This document shows, one piece after another, positions 14,717-22,464 of a stretch of 22,464 nt of DNA (position 1 is its first letter; every line of letters begins with the position of its first letter). The notes under the pieces are model-generated. The model made no database searches. It was not told the origin of the DNA and saw only the letters and a program-made list of their open reading frames with translations. The stretch comes from an uncultured Bryobacterales bacterium. GTDB lineage: Bacteria; Acidobacteriota; Terriglobia; Bryobacterales; Bryobacteraceae. Made by a program: the position numbers and the translations under genes. The stretch lies in contig CALGAR010000107.1 of the NCBI GenBank assembly GCA_937959285.1, forward strand, positions 1 through 22,464, read 5' to 3'.

Positions 14717-15610
14717 TTAGATCAGGCGTTCCAGACACCGTTTGGCTGCCTGAATGCCCTCGAACTCGGTCAGCCGATTCCCTTCGTACTCGATCCCGAT
14801 GTAACCGCTGTATCCGGAGGCTTTCACGATCTTCATCATGCGGTCCATGTCGATCGTGGTCTCGCGGGCATCGGGAGTAAAATCGAAGCACTTCATGCTG
14901 ACGCCCTTCGCGTACGGCATCAGCTTCTCCACAGCCTGGTACTTATCCATTTCTTTCGGAAAGTTGCCGAAGTCCGGCAGGGTCCCGAAGTTCGGCGCCT
15001 TCACCATCTTCATCAGCCGGACCACAACGTCTGGATCAGAGGAAATGCCTCCATGGTTCTCGATGATGACGTTGATGTTGGCCTTCTTCGCGTACTCGCA
15101 CAGCACGGTGAAGGATTCCGTACAGTGCTCCAGGAATTGCGTGACCTCTGCGGGAGTCGAAGGCTGCTTTTGGCCGGGATACATGTTCGTGCGTATGGAG
15201 TGGCAGCCGAGCTCGGCGGCGATATCAACCCATTTTCGGTGATTGTCCGTGGCGCGCATTCGCTCCGCCCGGTCGACGTGGCCCATCGAGCCTTCGCCGT
15301 CGACCATGATCAGGACACCCTTCGTCCCGGTCTTCGCCATATTCTGCTTCAGACGCTGGACGTAGTTGTGTGTCGGCGCCTCCCAAAGCGCGTTCACAAA
15401 CTCAAGCCCTTCAATTCCGAATTGCTCCCGGGCGATCCGTGGAAAGTCGAGGTTCGTAATCAGGCGCGAAAAGATTGCTTTATGCAGCGACCACTGAGCC
15501 AGGGAGATCTTGAACCGTTGGCCTCCCGATTGGGCTTGTGCGACAGAGGGCGGCAGGACGGCGGCGCCGGCGGCGAGACCGGCAGACTTCAACAGATTAC
15601 GGCGGTTCAT
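14717..15610 (-). CDS. Tat-exported xylose isomerase-like TIM barrel protein
   Basis: A 297-residue sugar-phosphate isomerase/epimerase-family protein (AP-endonuclease-2-like barrel, related to hydroxypyruvate isomerases). The N-terminus NRRNLLKSAGLAAGAAVL followed by AQAQ is a twin-arginine signal, so the folded protein is probably exported. Candidate metal ligands lie in VIIENHGG, TLPDFGNF and GIEYEG. The ATG at 15608-15610 is chosen because it starts the Tat signal; the frame stays open for 65 more codons upstream, but those overlap the HAD gene and look random. It starts 5 nt after the upstream HAD stop, so it is probably the last gene of the ftsH unit. The substrate is unknown. Confidence 0.88.
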   Translation of the reverse strand: MNRRNLLKSAGLAAGAAVLPPSVAQAQSGGQRFKISLAQWSLHKAIFSRLITNLDFPRIAREQFGIEGLEFVNALWEAPTHNYVQRLKQNMAKTGTKGVLIMVDGEGSMGHVDRAERMRATDNHRKWVDIAAELGCHSIRTNMYPGQKQPSTPAEVTQFLEHCTESFTVLCEYAKKANINVIIENHGGISSDPDVVVRLMKMVKAPNFGTLPDFGNFPKEMDKYQAVEKLMPYAKGVSMKCFDFTPDARETTIDMDRMMKIVKASGYSGYIGIEYEGNRLTEFEGIQAAKRCLERLI

Positions 15611-15615
15611 GCCGC

Positions 15616-16244
15616 TTATGATAGCAATTCGCGAAGGTCGGAAATCCAAAAGTCGGGTTCCCAGTGCGCGAGATCTTCCGGCTTGCCGTAGCCGTAGCGC
15701 ACGGCGCAGGTGTGGATGCCGGCGCGCTTGCCTGCTTCCATATCGGCCGCGGAATCTCCCACCAACAGGCAATCCTCGGGCGAGGCCCCGAGGACTTCGA
15801 GACACTTGAAAATGACATCCGGCGCGGGCTTGGCGGGAAAGCCGTCCGTCCCTTGAACGTGGTCGAAATACGGCAGGAGGCCGAACAGCTCGAGCACGGT
15901 TCGGGCGGTTGGAGTACCCTTCGTGGTTGCGGTCGCCTTCTTACCGGGCAGTGCGGAAATTCCTTCCAAGACTCCGGGGAAAAGCCGGGTACACTTGTGT
16001 CCCCGGGCCGGGTAAATCGCCCGGTAAGTGCGAATCAGCTCGTCAATTTGCTCGGGAGTATGAGTTGGAAAGAGGTCCTGAAAAAGGTCGACCAAGTGGC
16101 GGCCAATGTAGCCGCGGAGAAATTCCTCTTCGCAGTCTGCGTGAGGCGTATTGGCGAGAACGGCCCTGATGGCTCCGCAGATGTCGGGCGCGGAGTCCAC
16201 CAGGGTGCCGTCCACATCGAACAGATAGACCGGAAATCGAGGGA

Positions 16245-16248
<4 letters not shown>
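15616..16248 (-). CDS. HAD-IA hydrolase, phosphoglycolate phosphatase-like
   Basis: A 210-residue haloacid-dehalogenase-family phosphatase. Motif I is FDVDGTLVDSAPDI (nucleophile Asp), motif II the Thr of TATTKGT, motif III the Lys of PAKPAPDVI, and motif IV LLVGDSAADMEAG. The helical cap (about residues 20-90, with GYIGRHLVDLF) is of the Gph/PpaX type, which removes phosphate from 2-phosphoglycolate or similar small molecules. The start is GTG, overlapping the ftsH stop by 4 nt (GTGA), so it is translationally coupled to ftsH. Substrate assignment is by family only. Confidence 0.88.
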
Positions 16249-18161
<1,913 letters not shown>

Positions 18162-18223
18162 TACATCTCCCTGCCGACTCCGTCGGGCCGCTCCGGCTGG
18201 AACGTAAGATCCGCCTGTCTATA

Positions 18224-18233
18224 CAGACGTCTG
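18224..18233. repeat. 10-bp palindrome in the tilS-ftsH gap
   Basis: CAGACGTCTG is a perfect palindrome in the 88-nt space between tilS and ftsH, overlapped by a second partial symmetry GTCT-ATAC-AGAC. It could be an operator or part of an RNA hairpin upstream of ftsH. There is no direct evidence for either. Confidence 0.3.
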
Positions 18234-18249
18234 CTATTGGCGTTTTGAT

Positions 18250-19716
18250 TCATTGAGGATCCGGAAGAAAGCGAACGCGCAGAAGCGATCGGGTTGACAG
18301 TGTAGCAGCGAACTCGTCGTCTGGTCCGAATTGACGGACCCATACGATCCGGTCTCCAGCTACAATGACTGGCCAATGTCTGCGGTCCCAGAGGGGGATT
18401 TTCGCCTCCTGAAAGAGAGTTTTCACCTTCTCTCGGCCCGATCGACCTCGTGGACGGTACTGATCGCTTGGCCGCCAGTTGCGGAGCGTTAGAGGTCCGG
18501 CGACTCGATCCCAATCTAAGTCAGTCTCTTGTTTTTCATTATAGTCCCAAAACCCTTGTGACTGCTCAAAACCTTTGCCAGTTGCTGGAATTTCGTGCGT
18601 ATTCCGGGTCCTCTCCGGTCCGGCCGGCAGGACTTCCAGGACGACGCTCCCGCCGGGAATTACCACCTTCCCGGGCACAGTCAACGGCGCCTCGTAGTCA
18701 CGCGGGCGCCCGGCGTCGAAACCAGGAGGGGCAAGCCGGATCCAATCGAACGAACGGAACGCATCTACGCCGGGAATCATGAGCCGTCCGGCGCCCTCCG
18801 GTTGCCGGGCCAAGGCAAGCAACTGCTCGACGTGAGCCAGCTCGATTTGACGCAAGTCCCCCCGGACGGTTTCGATTGCCAGGCGTAGCAGACGTTTGGA
18901 GACCGCCCTGCTCTCTGGCAGGTCGCTGCAGCGAAACAACACCAGCGGGCCCCTTCGACGCAGAACTTTCGGGCCGAGCCTGGCGAGCTCGGCGGTCCAG
19001 TATTCCTCGTCTTCCTGGGCAAGTTCCGCCATCCTGGCAAGCGCCGATGCCAGGTTCGGGTTGTAGTCGCGCGTCAGGGCAGGGAGCAGGTCGTGGCGGA
19101 TTCGGTTGCGAACGAAAGTGCGGTCCACGTTGGTGCGGTCCTCGCGCCAGGGTTGTCCTCGGTCCTGCAGATACCGTTCCACGTCGCTCCGGTCAACGCG
19201 GAGCAGCGGTCTTGCCAAACCGTCCAATGTAATCGGCCGGATCCCCGCCAGACCTGTAGGCCCCGACCCTCGCAGCAGGCGAAAAAGAACGGTTTCGGCT
19301 TGATCGGAGAGGGTGTGCCCCGTGGCGATCCGGTCGAGCCCCAGTTCCTTCCGGCAGTCCTGAAAGAAACGGGACCGGAGCCGACGGGCGGCCTGCTCCA
19401 GGTTGTCTCCCGTTTCCGCGCTCACCCGGGCGGCGTCGACGCTGCGCTCCCGGTAGGGGAGCCCCAGAGACTCGGCGAGATTCCTCACAAAACGAGCGTC
19501 GGCGTCGGACTCTTCCCCTCGCAGTTGATGATTCAAGTGGAGCACCACAAGGTGTAGATTCCACCGCGGAGCCAGCTCCCGAAGCACGTGCAGGAGGCAG
19601 ACCGAATCGGCGCCTCCGGAAACTGCGACGCCTACGCGGGATCCGTTTGCGAACATGTTATAACGAAGGGTGATTTCGACAACGCGATCGAGCAAGTCCA
19701 GCTCCGACATACACAT
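18250..19716 (-). CDS. tilS: tRNA(Ile)-lysidine synthetase
   Basis: An enzyme of ~486-488 residues that converts cytidine 34 of the CAU-anticodon tRNA-Ile to lysidine, using ATP and lysine. The PP-loop ATPase motif VAVSGGADS lies at residues 28-36 (counted from MSEL). It is followed by LHLNHQLRGEESDADARFV and the TGHTLSDQAETVLFRLLRGSG motif. The C-terminal TilS domain is visible in LRNWRPSDQYRPRGRSG, LFQEAKIPLWDRRHWPVI and RIVWVRQFG. ATG 19716 and ATG 19710 are both possible starts; neither has a good ribosome-binding site. The 5' end overlaps the divergent FGGY kinase by 41-47 nt if that gene starts at GTG 19670. Confidence 0.94.
   Translation of the reverse strand: MCMSELDLLDRVVEITLRYNMFANGSRVGVAVSGGADSVCLLHVLRELAPRWNLHLVVLHLNHQLRGEESDADARFVRNLAESLGLPYRERSVDAARVSAETGDNLEQAARRLRSRFFQDCRKELGLDRIATGHTLSDQAETVLFRLLRGSGPTGLAGIRPITLDGLARPLLRVDRSDVERYLQDRGQPWREDRTNVDRTFVRNRIRHDLLPALTRDYNPNLASALARMAELAQEDEEYWTAELARLGPKVLRRRGPLVLFRCSDLPESRAVSKRLLRLAIETVRGDLRQIELAHVEQLLALARQPEGAGRLMIPGVDAFRSFDWIRLAPPGFDAGRPRDYEAPLTVPGKVVIPGGSVVLEVLPAGPERTRNTHEIPATGKGFEQSQGFWDYNEKQETDLDWDRVAGPLTLRNWRPSDQYRPRGRSGREKVKTLFQEAKIPLWDRRHWPVIVAGDRIVWVRQFGPDDEFAATLSTRSLLRVRFLPDPQ
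19656..19664 (+). promoter_or_regulatory. Extended -10 promoter of the FGGY kinase
   Basis: TG-T-TATAAC (5 of 6 matches plus the TG motif) lies inside tilS on the opposite strand and ends 5 nt before GTG 19670. That places the transcription start on or next to the start codon, predicting a leaderless mRNA. No ribosome-binding site is otherwise available. No -35 is evident, which extended -10 promoters can tolerate. Confidence 0.5.
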
Positions 19717-21175
19717 TGTAAGTCTCGATGTAGGCACCTCCTCGGTGCGCACGCTGCTTTTCGACGGCAGGGGCCAGCACTGCGCCGGCTTTGGCGCACA
19801 ACTGCCTTACCGCGTTACTACCACTCCCGACGGCGGCGTGGAGGTGGACGGAGACGAGCTCCTCAACCTTGCCGTGGAGGCGCTATCCGTAATCCACGAT
19901 CAGATGCAGGAGGCGGGGCGGACGGCATCGGCGGTGGCCTTCTGCGCGTTCTGGCACAGCTTCCTCGGCGTGGACGCGCAAGGCAAGCCGACGGTGCCTA
20001 TCATTCATCTGTTCGATACGCGTAGCTCGGAGCAGGTGAAGCGGCTCAGACGGCTTGTGGACGCCGATGCGGTTCACGCCCGGACCGGCTGCGTTCTCCA
20101 CACCAGCTACTGGCCCGCCAAGCTGCTCTGGCTTGCCGAAACTCATCCCGAGCAGGTCCGGTCAACTGCGGCTTGGCTGTCCTTCGGCGAGTACCTCTTC
20201 CTCAAGCTTTTCGGCAAGGCTGTCAACTCGACATCCATGGTTTCAGGCTCCGGCATCTGGAATCAGAATCGGAACGACTACGACGAGGAGATGCTGTCGC
20301 TCCTGCCCGTTGACCGGTCTCAGCTAGCGGATGTCAACGAAATGGATCAGGCGATGACGGACCTTCTTCCGCAGTACGCCCAGCGATGGCCCGGCTTTCA
20401 GCATATTCCGTGGTTCCCTGCGCTGGGCGATGGCGCCTGCAACAACATCGGGAGCGGCTGCATCACGCCGAAGCGTTTCTCGTTGATGGTTGGTACGAGC
20501 GGTGCGATGCGCGCGGTCGCCGAGCAGGCGCAAATTGAGATCCCGAAAGGCCTATGGTGCTATCGGGTCGACCGGAGACGGTTTGTGCTGGGCGGAGCGC
20601 TTTCAAACGGCGGAGAGGTGTTTGCCTGGATGAAGCGGACGCTGGCTCTGCCCGCAGAAGATCAGTTGGAGGAGCAGCTCGCAGCAATGCGGCCGGGTGA
20701 GCACGGCCTAACCGTTCTTCCCCTTTTCGCCGGGGAACGGTCGACAGGGTGGCGCTCCGAAGCCCGCGCCGCCATCACCGGAATGGGCCTTCACACCGGC
20801 CCTGTCCATATCGTTCGCGCTGCTCTTGAATCCGTCGCGCTGCGGTTCCGCCAGCTCTATCTGGCGCTCAAGGAGGGGATGGGAGAACCCGAGGACGTGG
20901 TTGCCAGCGGAGGAGCGCTTCTGCGCTCGCGGGTCTGGACCCAAATGATGGCCGATGCGCTGGGCCGTCCAGTCCTGGTCTGCTGCGAGCCGGAAGCAAC
21001 CAGCCGCGGCGCGGCTCTGCTTGCTCTGGAACGCATCGGTGCAATCGCCAATATTCGCGACCTGCCTGCAAAAACCGGCGAAGTTTTTCAGTGCAATCCG
21101 GAACATCGCTCGGTATACGATGGTCTTCTTGCCAATCAGCAGCGCTTATACCGCAAGCTTTTTGAGGAGAATTGA
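19670..21175 (+). CDS. FGGY-family carbohydrate kinase
   Basis: A 501-residue sugar or polyol kinase, full length for the gluconokinase/xylulokinase family. The N-terminal nucleotide-phosphate loop is VSLDVGTSSVRTLLFD. IIHLFDTRSSEQ is the substrate-region Asp/Arg motif, with GDGACNNIGSGC and LMVGTSGAMRAV following as the second phosphate loop. VVASGGALLRSRVWTQMMADALGRPV is the adenosine motif near the C-terminus. The true substrate is not readable. GTG 19670 is the only canonical start close to the conserved core and adds about 14 extra residues; a non-canonical ATA (19709) or ATT (19715) would give the more usual length and avoid overlapping tilS. It is followed after 6 nt by the KdsC-like gene. 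Confidence 0.9.
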   Translation: MISTTRSSKSSSDIHIVSLDVGTSSVRTLLFDGRGQHCAGFGAQLPYRVTTTPDGGVEVDGDELLNLAVEALSVIHDQMQEAGRTASAVAFCAFWHSFLGVDAQGKPTVPIIHLFDTRSSEQVKRLRRLVDADAVHARTGCVLHTSYWPAKLLWLAETHPEQVRSTAAWLSFGEYLFLKLFGKAVNSTSMVSGSGIWNQNRNDYDEEMLSLLPVDRSQLADVNEMDQAMTDLLPQYAQRWPGFQHIPWFPALGDGACNNIGSGCITPKRFSLMVGTSGAMRAVAEQAQIEIPKGLWCYRVDRRRFVLGGALSNGGEVFAWMKRTLALPAEDQLEEQLAAMRPGEHGLTVLPLFAGERSTGWRSEARAAITGMGLHTGPVHIVRAALESVALRFRQLYLALKEGMGEPEDVVASGGALLRSRVWTQMMADALGRPVLVCCEPEATSRGAALLALERIGAIANIRDLPAKTGEVFQCNPEHRSVYDGLLANQQRLYRKLFEEN

Positions 21176-21181
21176 TACCGC

Positions 21182-21766
21182 TTGTCTGAACAACAACAGG
21201 ACGTGATCTTCCGCAAGGCATCTCTGATCCGGCTGATTCTGATGGACGTCGACGGCGTGCTGACGGATGGCAAGGTGTACTTTGTGCCCGATGGCCACGG
21301 AGGTCTGTTTGAGACGAAGTGTTTTGACACGCAGGACGGGCTGGCGTTTCATTGGCTCCACGCGGCCGGGATTGGCACCGGAGTCATCAGCGGACGCAAA
21401 TCGCCGGTTGTAGAAGAACGAGCGAGGCAAGGGCACTTTACCTACGTCTATCAGGGCTACCTGGAAAAGATCCCGATTGTCGAGGAAATCCTGAAGCTTT
21501 CCGGACTCAGGCCGGAGGAAGTAGCCTACATCGGCGACGACCTGACGGACATTGTCGTGATGCGGCGGGTGGGATTAGCGGTCGCGCCTGCGAATGCTCG
21601 CCCCGAGGTAAAGCTGGTTGCCGACGCTGTGACGGAAGCCGTCGGCGGACATGGCGCTGTTCGTGAGCTTGCGGAATGGGTGCTTAAAGCTCAAGGATTT
21701 TGGGACGATATTCTGCGGAAGTATGAAGTAACGACGGAGGATCCGAGCGCGAAATATGCCCGATGA
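21182..21766 (+). CDS. kdsC: KdsC-type HAD phosphatase (Kdo-8-phosphate phosphatase)
   Basis: A 194-residue cap-less class III HAD phosphatase. Motif I is ILMDVDGVLTDGKVYF, motif II GVISGRKSP, then the lysine of YLEKIPIVEEIL and motif IV AYIGDDLTDIVVM. The tail VADAVTEAVGGHGAVRELAEWVL is typical of KdsC, which frees Kdo from Kdo-8-phosphate for lipopolysaccharide synthesis, usually as a tetramer. The start is TTG at 21182, with a GAGGAG purine run about 12 nt upstream. It lies 6 nt after the kinase and overlaps the ACT gene by 11 nt, so the three form a unit. Related phosphatases of N-acylneuraminate-9-phosphate share these motifs. Confidence 0.87.
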   Translation: MSEQQQDVIFRKASLIRLILMDVDGVLTDGKVYFVPDGHGGLFETKCFDTQDGLAFHWLHAAGIGTGVISGRKSPVVEERARQGHFTYVYQGYLEKIPIVEEILKLSGLRPEEVAYIGDDLTDIVVMRRVGLAVAPANARPEVKLVADAVTEAVGGHGAVRELAEWVLKAQGFWDDILRKYEVTTEDPSAKYAR

Positions 21767-22208
21767 TCGAACGGGGATTGTAGTGCAAGTCGTAGAAGGT
21801 CCGGGGGTGCTTCACCAGCTAACCGGTGTGATCGCCCGGCACAACGGAAATATTTCATCCGTGGCGATCCTGGAGAATCAGGGGCCAAGTGCGCGCGTGT
21901 ACTTTGAGATTGAGAAGCTCGCGCACATGGCTGCGCTGGTCGCCGATCTGGAGCAACTGCCGATTGTCCGGAACGTCGAGGTGGTGAAGAGCCTTTCACA
22001 GATCTACGGCAAGCGCATCATTATCATGGGCGGAGGCGCTCAGGTCGGCCAGGTTGCCATTGGAGCGATTTCGGAGGCGGACCGGCACAACATCCGGGGC
22101 GAACACATCTCCGTGGATACGATTCCCCTCGTCGGCGAGCAGCCGCTGGCGGATGCTGTGCGGGCGGTCGCACGCCTCCCACGCGCCCGGGCGCTCGTCC
22201 TCGCCGGG
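21756..22208 (+). CDS. ACT-domain regulator-like protein, 3' end replaced
   Basis: The frame runs 21756-22340, but only about the first 150 codons belong to this gene. Residues ~6-80 are an ACT domain (GIVVQVVEGPGVLHQLTGVIARHNGNI, with the ligand-contact GPGVLHQLT), which usually binds amino acids. Residues ~86-150 (IIIMGGGAQVGQVAIGAI, HNIRGEHISVDTIPLVGE, ALVLAG) resemble the second domain of ACT/DUF5612-type proteins found in archaea and some bacteria. In that family the protein continues well past ALVLAG; here the frame switches to an unrelated acetyltransferase tail. The start ATG overlaps the kdsC stop by 11 nt. Family membership is fairly clear, the ligand is unknown, and the 3' end is judged lost at an assembly join. 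Confidence 0.75.
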
Positions 22209-22340
22209 CTGCGCCATCTGCGCGACCGCGGCCTCGCCCAGGTGATGCTGTACGTGGACGAGGCCAACACCCCGGCGATCCGGCTGTACGAGTCGCTCGG
22301 CTTCACCCGCTGGGACACCGACGTGATGTACCGGCGGTGA
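22194..22340 (+). pseudogene. mshD: 3' fragment of a GNAT acetyltransferase, mycothiol synthase-like
   Basis: About 46 codons in frame with the ACT gene encode LRHLRDRGL, VMLYVDEANTPAIRLYESL and GFTRWDTDVMYRR. This is the C-terminal acetyl-CoA-domain ending of MshD-type mycothiol synthases of Actinobacteria. Of the 43 codons from 22209 to the last sense codon, only one ends in A or T, against roughly a fifth to a quarter just upstream. Acidobacteria are not known to make mycothiol, so this is a foreign fragment, most simply a chimeric join. The MshD call is from recognition of the motif order, not an alignment. Confidence 0.65.
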
Positions 22341-22343
22341 CCG

Positions 22344-22464
22344 CTACTCCAGCAGCCAGTGGAAGAGGAGATAGGTGACCGACGCCACCGCGGCCGCGGC
22401 GGGGATGGTGAGCACCCAGGCGGTGACGATGTTGCCGGCCACGCCCCAGCGCACCGCCGACAGC
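22344..22464 (-). CDS. PiT-type phosphate transporter, C-terminal fragment
   Basis: Thirty-nine codons run in from the window edge and end with TAG at 22344-22346. The peptide SAVRWGVAGNIVTAWVLTIP followed by an alanine-rich membrane helix matches the last transmembrane segment of PiT-family inorganic phosphate permeases. Only one of the 39 codons ends in A or T, the same extreme codon use as the adjacent acetyltransferase fragment and unlike the rest of the window. The two fragments are convergent with a 3-nt gap. It belongs to the foreign tail. Confidence 0.65.
   Translation of the reverse strand, partial: LSAVRWGVAGNIVTAWVLTIPAAAAVASVTYLLFHWLLE

Noticed and set aside
14717..15805. A longer 362-residue version of the Tat TIM-barrel protein starting at 15805.
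   Set aside because: The extra 65 residues are arginine-rich, overlap the HAD gene in another frame, and would bury the Tat signal.
21756..22340. A genuine ACT-acetyltransferase fusion protein.
   Set aside because: The acetyltransferase part is only a ~46-residue tail without its cofactor-binding core, and codon use changes abruptly at the join. A chimeric assembly is simpler.

Overview
The window is a gene-dense, GC-rich bacterial chromosome segment of the kind found in Acidobacteriota, probably a Solibacter/Bryobacter-like lineage. This is inferred from the gene repertoire (secreted S9 peptidase, CRTAC1/UnbV protein, Tat-exported xylose-isomerase-like protein, FtsH/TilS neighbourhood) and not from any marker-gene comparison. 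No rRNA, tRNA, CRISPR array or insertion sequence is visible. Coding density is very high, and no gene-free stretch reaches 300 bases.

Layout. 1-1133: 3' part of a POTRA-repeat protein that ends without an outer-membrane barrel. 1183-3210: secreted S9 serine peptidase. 3295-5883: cysS and a PLP trans-sulfuration enzyme, probably co-transcribed. 5861-6020: promoter, histidine leader peptide and a rho-independent terminator forming a translation-dependent attenuator. 6034-12897: the histidine operon hisI-hisG-hisD-hisC-HAD phosphatase-hisB-hisH-hisF-hisA, mostly with 4-8 nt overlaps. 12967-14688: secreted CRTAC1 protein with Asp-rich FG-GAP/VCBS loops. 14717-19716 (minus strand, transcribed tilS > ftsH > HAD phosphatase > Tat-exported TIM-barrel protein). 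19670-22340 (plus): FGGY sugar kinase, KdsC-type phosphatase and an ACT-domain protein whose frame runs into foreign sequence. 22344-22464 (minus): 3' end of a PiT-type phosphate transporter.

How it works together. The his operon supplies every pathway step except HisE (phosphoribosyl-ATP pyrophosphatase). The histidinol-phosphate phosphatase slot is probably filled by a class-IA HAD protein between hisC and hisB. The most striking element is upstream: a 21-residue ORF with six consecutive His codons plus a seventh, followed by alternative RNA pairings that fit classical ribosome-stalling attenuation. Its probable promoter has an extended -10 only 11 nt before the leader ATG, so the leader peptide is probably translated from a leaderless or near-leaderless mRNA.

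Caution. From about position 22190 to the end, codon use jumps to nearly all G/C third positions. The encoded peptides look like the C-termini of an actinobacterial mycothiol synthase and a phosphate transporter. This is best explained as a chimeric assembly join, so the last ~270 bases should not be attributed to the same organism.
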